From a bacterium (GTDB lineage Bacteria; Zhuqueibacterota; QNDG01; JAFGCO01), in the NCBI GenBank assembly GCA_016932575.1, contig JAFGCO010000019.1, positions 1 through 6,562 of the forward strand: DNA of 6,562 nt, written 5' to 3'. Shown here piece after piece: positions 1 to 6,200 of the stretch (within the stretch, counting starts at the first letter, position 1; each line of letters opens with the position of its first letter). The position numbers were made by a program, and so were the translations under genes. Under the pieces are notes generated by a model that saw only the letters and a list, made by a program, of their open reading frames with translations, did no database searches and was not told where the DNA came from.

Positions 1-418
1 CGATAGCTGAACCGTCGGGATTCACGGCCTTTGTCAAACGGTTGCCCGCGTCATAATAATTGATCGTGGTTCCCCGTGCATCGATGACCGTATCCTGTCT
101 GCCGATTGCTGTCCATGTAAATTGTTCGACCGAGTTGTCTTGATAGATTTTGGTAATGAGTTTGTTGTTCTGGTTGTATTCAAAGGACGTAGTGTTTCCG
201 TTAAAGTCAGTTTGGGTCAACACATTGCCCACTGCATCGTACTTGAAGCTCTCTTCCTGACTCAAAGGCAGGACTCGCTTGGTCACCCGGCCTAAATTGT
301 CATATTCCCAACTTGTCGTCCGGTTCAACGCATCGGTCTGGGTGATATTATTCTCATAATCAAGACATGTCATGTTTTCATTATTCTCATATTGATAATT
401 ACAGACAGATTCTTTATA
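1..418 (-). pseudogene. Rhs/YD-repeat core fragment, 5'-truncated, runs off the left edge
   Basis: On the minus strand a frame is open from 418 to position 1, preceded by an in-frame TAA at 419-421. It encodes YD-repeat protein with segments such as TQTDALNRTT, YDAVGNVLTQTDFNG and YDAGNRL. From about 344 to 1 it aligns with an internal part of the large Rhs gene at about 5274-4932, with roughly two thirds of residues identical by eye and a one-codon gap near the end. The first 25 or so codons (YQYENNENMTCLDYENN) are a degenerate, apparently shortened YD repeat. The only in-frame ATG is at 373. There is no signal peptide, no N-terminal domain and no clear ribosome site, and the upstream DNA is occupied by brnT on the other strand. 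The gene has therefore lost its 5' part, unless translation starts at 373. What lies left of the window (a further core and perhaps an alternative toxin tip) is unknown. YD-repeat proteins form hollow shells around a C-terminal toxin, which this fragment alone could not do. Confidence 0.85.
347..391. repeat. 12-bp direct repeat at the broken end of the Rhs fragment
   Basis: ATTATTCTCATA occurs at 347-358 and again at 380-391, offset by 33 bp, a multiple of three. In the Rhs reading frame both copies encode Tyr-Glu-Asn-Asn. Homology to the large Rhs gene stops near 344, just before the first copy. The repeat could be a slippage duplication or a trace of the rearrangement that truncated the fragment; it may also simply reflect two decayed YD repeats. 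Confidence 0.6.
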
Positions 419-420
419 TT
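392..420 (+). promoter_or_regulatory. sigma70-like promoter for brnT-brnA
   Basis: TTGATA at 392-397 and TATATT at 415-420 are separated by exactly 17 bases, close to the sigma70 optimum. The expected start of transcription is about 426-428, which coincides with the brnT ATG at 426. No Shine-Dalgarno sequence precedes that ATG, so the toxin message may be leaderless. The promoter lies within, and antisense to, the broken end of the Rhs fragment. BrnA antitoxins are known to repress their own promoter, but I could not identify a convincing palindromic operator here. Confidence 0.6.
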
Positions 421-425
421 ATTTT

Positions 426-713
426 ATGATATTTGAATGGGACGATAAGAAAAATCAAAGCAATATAAAAAAGCATGGAATCTGTTTCGAAGATGTTTGT
501 GAAATTTTCAAATATCCGCGCTTGACAATTATAGATAACCGATTCGATTATAAAGAAAAAAGGTATATTTCTATCGGTACAATCACGAAGGACATTCAGG
601 TTATTATCGTCTATACTGAAAGAAATAAGCATATAAGAATCATCTCTGCTAGAAAAGCAAATGCAAGAGAAAGGAAAAAATTCAATGACCATATCAAAAC
701 AACGACTGGATGA
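426..713 (+). CDS. brnT: BrnT-family toxin of a type II toxin-antitoxin system
   Basis: This 95-residue protein has the BrnT (formerly DUF497) layout. The N-terminus IFEWDDKKNQSNIKKHGICF matches the family pattern FEWD-x-x-K-x-x-x-N-x-x-KHG-x-x-F. A central beta-rich part includes RYISIGTI and a later VIIVYTER, and the C-terminus RIISARKANARER matches the family's IISARKA-x-x-x-ER signature. Length and start agree with the family, so the ATG at 426 is preferred even though it lacks a ribosome binding site. BrnT proteins are small ribonucleases of the RelE-like fold that stop translation and are neutralised by BrnA. The next gene, overlapping by 29 bp, is the cognate antitoxin, as expected for toxin-first brnTA operons. 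All signature residues appear present, so it looks intact. Its base composition is more AT-rich than the Rhs fragment it abuts, which fits separate acquisition. Confidence 0.93.
   Translation: MIFEWDDKKNQSNIKKHGICFEDVCEIFKYPRLTIIDNRFDYKEKRYISIGTITKDIQVIIVYTERNKHIRIISARKANARERKKFNDHIKTTTG
670..675 (+). promoter_or_regulatory. Shine-Dalgarno site choosing the brnA start
   Basis: AAAGGA ends nine bases before the ATG at 685 and lies inside the brnT coding region. It favours the 685 start over an in-frame ATG at 661, which would add eight residues (MQEKGKNS) and has no comparable site upstream. Confidence 0.6.
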
Positions 714-939
714 AATTAGAACCATTAAGGACGAAGATATTGATTATTCCGATATTCCTGAGCTCGATGATGAATGGTTCGAAAACGCCATATTAATTAA
801 ATCCCAAACACGGGAGATCTCTGTGGAGCTGGACAACGACATTGTTGAATGGTATCGGTCTCATGATCAAAATTATCCGGCAAGAATTAATTCAATTCTG
901 AGAGCATACATGAACAAGCATAAAAAAGCTCATGCATGA
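685..939 (+). CDS. brnA: BrnA-family antitoxin, ribbon-helix-helix DNA-binding protein
   Basis: Starting at the ATG at 685 gives 84 residues; an in-frame ATG at 661 is the alternative. The N-terminal half carries the highly conserved BrnA segment RLDEIRTIKDEDIDYSDIPE followed by LDDEWFENA. The C-terminal half (REISVELDNDIVEWYRSH, then ARINSILRAYMNKHK) has the pattern of a ribbon-helix-helix domain: a short strand, helix, turn and helix. In the family, the C-terminal domain dimerises and binds operator DNA while other parts wrap around and neutralise BrnT, giving autoregulation that relaxes under stress. The gene overlaps the toxin gene by 29 bp, and its TGA (937-939) overlaps the next gene's ATG, so all three are probably one transcript. 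No disruption is visible. Confidence 0.93.
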   Translation: MTISKQRLDEIRTIKDEDIDYSDIPELDDEWFENAILIKSQTREISVELDNDIVEWYRSHDQNYPARINSILRAYMNKHKKAHA

Positions 940-1472
940 TGATGTTTTTGTGTCAAATTGCCAATTTTTCCTGGAAGAGTTTTTTCAACATCGCTTTTTT
1001 CCAGCAACTCATTACAACTTTTATTGCCGTTGGGCTCGGTGTTATAACGGCACTTTGGGTGGATCGGATTATAAAACGATTCCAGACCAAAAAAGAAAGA
1101 CCTCTATTTATCAACGCATTAAAAATTTCATTAGAAAAAAATTTGGAAATAATCAACGAATTGAATTCAGAAATACAAAATGAAAACATCAAAATTCCTT
1201 CTTTACAATTAGATTCAAATTTCCTCGATTCAATCGCTATTAGAAAATTCGATTATATCAAATCTTTTGATATATGCCGTAAAATTGATGAGATAAAATA
1301 TAGAACCCTGCAATCCAATTACATGCTAAAGCTTTTTCTAAATGACGAGATGGTGCGAAAATTAAATTCTAGAAGCTTAGCAATCGCCCCAAACATTAAA
1401 ACAAAGTATAGTGAAAACAATAATCAGATTGAAAATCTAATCAACGAGGTTTTAGAATATCTTAATAAATAA
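936..1472 (+). CDS. small single-pass membrane protein of unknown function, third gene of the brnTA unit
   Basis: The 178-residue product is not one I recognise. After a short hydrophobic N-terminus (with Cys6) there is one clear membrane segment at about residues 25-42 (LITTFIAVGLGVITALWV). It is followed by a strongly basic stretch, RIIKRFQTKKER, which by the positive-inside rule puts the rest in the cytoplasm. Residues about 58-85 look helical and coiled-coil prone (ALKISLEKNLEIINELNSEI), and the remainder is charged, AT-rich and probably helical. The ATG at 936 overlaps the brnA stop in an ATGA junction, suggesting translational coupling; ATGs at 939 and 942 are equally possible starts. 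Coupling suggests shared expression with the toxin-antitoxin pair, but nothing proves a shared function. It might equally be an unrelated passenger gene. The gene looks intact, with a normal TAA stop. Confidence 0.75.
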   Translation: MMMFLCQIANFSWKSFFNIAFFQQLITTFIAVGLGVITALWVDRIIKRFQTKKERPLFINALKISLEKNLEIINELNSEIQNENIKIPSLQLDSNFLDSIAIRKFDYIKSFDICRKIDEIKYRTLQSNYMLKLFLNDEMVRKLNSRSLAIAPNIKTKYSENNNQIENLINEVLEYLNK

Positions 1473-1586
1473 GATCATCTAAAAATCGGTTTTCTTTTTT
1501 CAGTTGCCTTTCTTCCCCAACCCCGTTCAACCTTCCCATAATCGTCTTCGAAGTCTGTTTCTCTCTAAAACCGCCTTTGACTCACA

Positions 1587-1707
1587 GCAGGTCAACATAA
1601 CGGGGCGTTATACAAAGCCGACCACAGATGAAACGGATGACGCAGATGACCATGATCCGCCCAGCCCAACCACCTCGGCTTCGTATAACAACGTTATGCT
1701 AACCTGC
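1587..1707. repeat. inverted-repeat element 1, attC-like
   Basis: The 121-bp element begins with GCAGGTCAACATAACG (1587-1602) and ends with the near-complement CGTTATGCTAACCTGC (1692-1707). A second nested pair, GTTATACAAAGCCGA (1607-1621) and TCGGCTTCGTATAAC (1675-1689), pairs with one mismatch. The gaps between nested arms are unequal (4 versus 2 bases), and the central segment is about 53 bases. This resembles integron attC sites: a left ...AAC box (ACATAAC, 1595-1601), an AAGCCGA/TCGGCTT inner pair, and a right GTT box (GTTATGC, 1693-1699) with ATAAC/GTTAT cores of the type seen in Vibrio-like cassettes. The span between outer boxes, about 105 bp, is within the known attC size range. No integrase or array is visible, so a decayed mobile repeat with terminal inverted repeats is an alternative. 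Confidence 0.7.
1622..1649 (+). repeat. short degenerate CAGATG-type tandem repeat
   Basis: Within the central part of inverted-repeat element 1, three degenerate units of 9-10 bases follow one another: CCACAGATG, AAACGGATG and ACGCAGATG. A related stretch occurs in the opposite orientation at 2015-2042. Repeats of this look are familiar between genes in several environmental bacterial lineages, but their role is not known to me. Confidence 0.5.
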
Positions 1708-1810
1708 ATTCCGCCCTTCCCCCCTCTTTCCTATCCTCTCGGCACAGACGGAACCATCCTGCAGACACGACGCTTTTTTTATGGGGCGGGGAAACGTTCG
1801 GTTTGCTACA

Positions 1811-1942
1811 GCAGGTTTGCATAATGTGAATTATGCCTGCAGCTATAATAAAGGCCGTCTTGAGATCTTCTCCTGAATCTCAAGACGGCCTCTCCCTGAA
1901 ATCTTTTGCTGCGCATAATTGAGCAACATTATGTTAACCTGC
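1811..1942. repeat. inverted-repeat element 2, related to element 1
   Basis: The 132-bp element starts with GCAGGTTTGCATAATG (1811-1826) and ends with CATTATGTTAACCTGC (1927-1942), the same terminal motif as element 1. Inside the left arm GCATAAT (1819-1825) pairs with ATTATGC (1830-1836) as a local hairpin, and in the right arm GCATAAT (1913-1919) faces ATTATG (1928-1933). The two arms also complement each other over most of 1811-1836 and 1913-1942, so alternative cruciform or single long-stem folds are possible. Its right core reads ATTATGT rather than GTTATGC, so if these are attC-like sites this one has lost the canonical GTT and may be inactive. Its centre holds a strong 15-bp stem, listed separately. 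Confidence 0.7.
1843..1891 (-). terminator. strong hairpin, possible rho-independent terminator of the minus-strand unit
   Basis: AGGCCGTCTTGAGAT (1852-1866) and ATCTCAAGACGGCCT (1877-1891) form a perfect 15-bp stem with a 10-base loop. Read on the minus strand the stem is followed by TTATTATA, an imperfect T-rich tract, so it could end transcripts of the Rhs/propeller unit whose last stop is at 2104-2106. On the plus strand no T tract follows the stem, so it is unlikely to be intrinsic there. The distance from the stop codon, more than 200 bases, and the interrupted T tract keep this tentative. Confidence 0.45.
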
Positions 1943-2014
1943 CGGGACTCAATGGGACAAACCTTCAGCATAAACAGAATGCGACTGAATGAAGGGGCGT
2001 GGTATCATTCTTTT

Positions 2015-2042
2015 ATCCTGTCATCTGCGTTTATTTGCGGTT
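2015..2042 (-). repeat. second CAGATG-type degenerate repeat, opposite orientation
   Basis: Read on the minus strand the stretch contains ACCGCAAATAAACGCAGATG followed by ACAGGAT, resembling the tandem units at 1622-1649. Together the two copies form a loose inverted pair flanking element 2. Confidence 0.4.
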
Positions 2043-2103
2043 CAGACTGGCTACCCTTTTGGCCGTGCGTGGGAGAATTCAGGAAAAATAACATCACTAT
2101 AAA

Positions 2104-3189
2104 CTAATCAATATCCCTTTTAAAAATCAAACCATTATTACCAACTACCCATCCAATTTCGTCATTAATAAAAAAAATTGATTTCAAATTAAGTTTTGTG
2201 TTTATGTCTATAGAATGCCAGTTAATTCCTCCATCTTGCGTCTTTAATATGGAACCCTCTGATCCAACTATCCAACCATTTTTACTGCTTGTAAATGTAA
2301 TATCATTATATTCAATAGGAAAAATCACTTCGTCATTATATTCTAAATATAAATCTTTATCATATACAATTTGATTCCATTCCCATTCGGCTCCACCACT
2401 CATTGTTTTAAAAACTGTGCTATTATTTCCAACAGTCCATCCAATATTTTCATTAATAAAAAAAACGGCGTTTAACCCACGTGAGAATGTTGGTTTCCAA
2501 AAATTTTTTAATTGCATTAAAATATTCTGCAGCAAATATTTATTTTGGCCTAATTGTAAATCCCAATCATTTTCACAATTTATTTTTAAAATATTAGCTC
2601 CATTACCAGATCCCTGCAATCCTAAATAATTTTTTCCAACAATCCAACCAACTTCATTATTTATGAAAAAAACTGAAGATAAATATACCTTTGAATTGCT
2701 TTGTAGCAGAATCCAATTTTCACCAGCATCTGTCGTTTTTAAAATTGTACCACCATCTCCAACCACCCACCCAATGTTTTCATTTATAAAATAGACAGAT
2801 CTTAAACAATTTGTTATATTTGATATTTGATTCATCCAACTATCCCCACCATTATCTGTCTTCAAGATAGTTCCATTATCACCAACTATCCATCCAATTT
2901 TTGAATTAATAATAAATATCGACCATAATGAAATGGGCTCTTGAATAGACTGTAGCAACCATTCATTACCACTGTTTATAGTTTTTAATATTGTATAATT
3001 ATCACCGACTATCCAACCAACATTAGAATCTAAAAAGAAAACATCTGATAAATTATTAAACACTGGACATTTTTGTTTTATCCATTTTTCAATATTGTTT
3101 TTATTATTTTTAATATCTTCACATCTTAGTGAACTTTTCCAAAATATCGAAATAAAAATAAGTAAACATGTAAAGATATACCTTTTCAT
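2104..3189 (-). CDS. secreted Ycf48-like seven-repeat beta-propeller protein, downstream partner of the Rhs gene
   Basis: The 361-residue product starts with a typical Sec signal (KRYIFTCLLIFISIFW, cleavage probably near residues 20-25), so it should act outside the cytoplasm. The mature part is seven copies of a roughly 40-residue repeat with the core FFINENIGWVVGDGGTILKT and a trailing GG-x-x-W. The GW-[IV]-VG motif is present in all seven, and repeats 4 and 5 carry insertions. This is the Ycf48/BNR-like pattern. In Ycf48 such repeats form a seven-bladed propeller that assists photosystem II assembly, but bacterial relatives are general secreted or surface proteins, so no photosynthetic role is implied. 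GGGG lies six bases before the ATG. The gene begins 30 bp after the Rhs stop on the same strand, so it is probably co-transcribed and sits where Rhs immunity genes lie. It is very AT-rich (13 G/C in the 60 bases at 2161-2220). An immunity or accessory role is inference. Confidence 0.85.
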   Translation of the reverse strand: MKRYIFTCLLIFISIFWKSSLRCEDIKNNKNNIEKWIKQKCPVFNNLSDVFFLDSNVGWIVGDNYTILKTINSGNEWLLQSIQEPISLWSIFIINSKIGWIVGDNGTILKTDNGGDSWMNQISNITNCLRSVYFINENIGWVVGDGGTILKTTDAGENWILLQSNSKVYLSSVFFINNEVGWIVGKNYLGLQGSGNGANILKINCENDWDLQLGQNKYLLQNILMQLKNFWKPTFSRGLNAVFFINENIGWTVGNNSTVFKTMSGGAEWEWNQIVYDKDLYLEYNDEVIFPIEYNDITFTSSKNGWIVGSEGSILKTQDGGINWHSIDINTKLNLKSIFFINDEIGWVVGNNGLIFKRDID

Positions 3190-3219
3190 AGCTTACCCCA
3201 TTTTAAAAAATATTTAACT

Positions 3220-6200
3220 TTAATATTCAATACTTGATAATGACCACTCCATGGTTGCCTTATAAGTAGATATCTGCAATCCTAAACCTCCACTTAATTC
3301 GCCAGAAGTAGTTAGAACTGTACCCTCAGGTAGTGTCATATGACCAAAAGAAATAATTGGAACCCCAAGTACAATCTCTGGATACATTCTAACTCTTCCT
3401 GTACCAGTAAACCAATCTAACTTTCTACGAGCCGATGTTGAAAATGGTTTTTCAGCACTACTAAATGATAGATTGAAAAACTGTGAAAATTTACCTCCAA
3501 CCGATATTCCACCACCGTATATGTTAACATTGTATGTACCAGTACCAAAAGCACATTTTGTTCCACTGTTATTTTGTTTTTCTTCAATAATTGCGGTTGT
3601 GTTTCCATATACTATACATGCTGATACTAGAAATCCTTTTTCAAACTTTATAGTAAAATTTTCTGTTAATGATTCAACAATATCCCATGCTGAGCCTGGT
3701 TTTGCTATGTGGTTAAGAGGCTTACTTCCTAATAAGAGTCCAATTATAGTAACCGTAACAATAGTCCAAATAAGCCATGGAAACTTCCCACTCGGATCCC
3801 ACCTCCCCACTGGCACTGACTCACAATACAAATACTTATGCAAACTCATCGGCTCAAACTGCATACCCGGCCAGGTATCCATAGATAAAAATCTGCCATT
3901 CACCGGATTATAATAACGAGCCCTCAGATAATAGAACCCACAGTTCAGATCATATTGTTCACCGGTATACAGATAATTATTCTCAGTCGCACCGGATCGA
4001 TTCAACAACAATCCAAACGCATCATAAGTATAAGTATCCGTCACTTCAGCCGTAACATCCGTCAGCTGCCGTGTGGAAAGCTGGCCGTCATAGTGATAAT
4101 AACTTTTCAAAGAACTGCGGTTCTGTGAAATCAAGTCGTCACCATAAGTGTAAGAGACAACTGTATTTCCGGAACCGTCAAACTCTATTAAAACTTGCAC
4201 ATAATCCCTGTTTTTGTCAAGCAAATATTTCGTCACATTTCCGTCCACAAATTTTTCAACCCGCATGCCGTCTGTGTCATAGGCATATTGAATGACACTC
4301 ACTCCATCATTGACCTGAATGAGTCGATTGTTGTAATCGTAGGCATAAGTAACATTTTCAGAAGCACACGTCTTTGAAATCGTATTTCCATTATTGTCAT
4401 ACTGATAGCTGATATTATCCTGTGAACTGGTTTCGGTTAGAAGGCGATCATTGTCATCATACACATAATTCGTAATAACACCGTCCTCTGTTTTCGTAAG
4501 CCGGTTTCCCACAGCATCATAGGCATAAGCAAAAGTCTTTATTCCGAATTCCGGATCAGCAATGGTTTCTCCGGTCAGTTTGTAGGTGTCATCGTATGTG
4601 TAATCCACCATCCTGCTGGTATGTTCAGACACGCTGATTCTGTTCCCTGAAAGCCCCAGTGTGTATTCATAACAGGAAATGGTATCTCCGTTCGATTTGC
4701 GGTTGAAGAGTTTGGTGAGGCGATTCAATGAATCATAAGTATATTCTGCCACAGTGCCATTGGGATAAATCACGCTTTGGCGGTTGCCGTTTTTATCATA
4801 GGCATACGTTGTCATGCCGCCTTCAGGATCAGTGATAGTTTTCAGGCGGTTGAGTGCATCGAAGGCGTATTTCGTTGTATCTGTTCCGATGATCACCGCT
4901 ATCCGGTTGCCCATAGTGTCATACTGATATTGAATAGAGGAACCGTCCGGATTGTCAGCAAGTATCAACCGGTTCCCTTCATCATAAACATTTGTAGTTA
5001 TGCCCCGACTATCCGTTATCACATCTTGCCTGCCACTGGCTGTCCAGGTAAAACTTTCAGTAGAATAATCCGGATAGGTTTTGAGAACGAGTTTGTTGTT
5101 TTCATTGTATTCATAAAGAATCGTTTGACCATTGAAGTCTGTGTGGGACAGCATGTTCCCCACTGCATCATAGGTAAAGGTCTCTTCCTGACCCAGTGGC
5201 AGAATGCGTTTTGTGATCCGGCCCAGATTGTCAAATTCCCAGTTCGTGGTTCGATTCATCGCATCGGTCTGGGTAAGCTGATTGCCCAGTTCATCATAGG
5301 TATAAGTGGTTTCATGATTCAGGGCATCAATGACTTTTGTGAGTCTTCCCATTGGATCATATTCGAAACGTATCAGCTTCCCGGCCTGATCGGTCTCAGA
5401 AATCTTGTTATCATTGTGATCATAGGCCATGAGCATAAATGTGCCATCCGGGAAGATGATTTTTGTCTTTCTACCATCCCCATCATATTCATATTCTGTG
5501 GTATTGCCTTTGGCATCAGTCATACTGATCTGATTGCCTGCATAATCATATAGATAGGTCGTAGAATCACCCAGAGCATTCACACTGGCTTTAAGATTGC
5601 CATCCGAATCATACACATATTTCGTGACATTGCCCTTGTCATCAGTAATGGCTGTATAGCTTCCAGTTTCATCTGTATCAATATTGATAAAACCTTGTGT
5701 CGCAAAAGTGACTTTTGAGATACGGTCCGCATTGACATCATATTCATAATACGTAGTTTTTCCTTCCCGGTCTGTAGTGGATGTCCGGTTGCCATTATCA
5801 TCAAAGGTGGTGATTTCTGTGGTTCCGTCGGGGAAGTGTTTTTCGGTTTCATTGCCTCTGTCATCATAGACATATTCGGTTCTTCGGCTCAGTTTATCAA
5901 TGTCAGCTTTCTTTTTACAGATGGCATTATACTCGATAAAAGCCTTTTTTCCATCCACATCCGTGATACTGGTCACATTGCCTTTGTTGTCATAGGTTTT
6001 AGATACAGTCATAGTGACCACACCTGATGATGTGGTGCGAGTCGTTGTCTGAGTTAGCTGATTGCCATTGGCATCATAAGTGAAGTTTGTTTCATGGCCC
6101 AGAGCATTGGTCTGCTTGGTTAAATTGCCGTAACCATCATATTCGTTTAGTATGGTGTTGTTTAATGAATCGGCCTTACTGATCTGGTTACCAGAGGAAT

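Larger units (their letters stand above)
1473..2103. other. intergenic region with no credible gene, rich in inverted repeats
   Basis: This 631-base stretch separates the plus-strand brnTA unit from the convergent minus-strand Rhs/propeller unit. Open frames at 1504-1824 and 1919-2107 exist, but they start at TTG, have no ribosome site, read through the inverted repeats and give low-complexity, Pro/Ser/Phe-rich products, so I do not call them. At 1482-1499 a weak A/T stem followed by a T-rich run could be a poor terminator for the brnTA unit. Base composition at 1500-1830 is visibly richer in G and C than both neighbouring genes. The structured elements inside it are listed separately; 1708-1810 between them shows only a pyrimidine-rich stretch and nothing recognisable. 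Confidence 0.7.

Noticed and set aside
932-1183. Plus-strand open frame starting at 932 in a second frame
   Set aside because: It overlaps the membrane-protein gene in another frame and is shorter, without a membrane segment or convincing start; the 936-1472 frame fits the ATGA coupling better.
1482-1499. Rho-independent terminator after the membrane-protein gene
   Set aside because: A T-rich run is present, but the stem is only about four A/T pairs, too weak to call.
1504-1824. Plus-strand open frame of 106 codons
   Set aside because: TTG start without a ribosome site, unusual Pro/Ser/Phe-rich product, and it reads straight through inverted-repeat element 1; more likely non-coding.
1919-2107. 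Plus-strand open frame of 62 codons
   Set aside because: It begins with a TTG inside element 2's right arm, crosses a degenerate repeat and overlaps the end of the convergent propeller gene; no family resemblance.
2104-3189. Photosystem II assembly factor role for the propeller gene
   Set aside because: Only the repeat pattern is Ycf48-like; no photosynthesis gene is nearby and the family's bacterial members are functionally diverse.
4777-5553. Long plus-strand open frame (258 codons) opposite the Rhs gene
   Set aside because: It is an antisense shadow of the regularly repeated YD-repeat coding sequence, whose codon periodicity keeps the opposite strand open; the product is low in complexity and resembles nothing.
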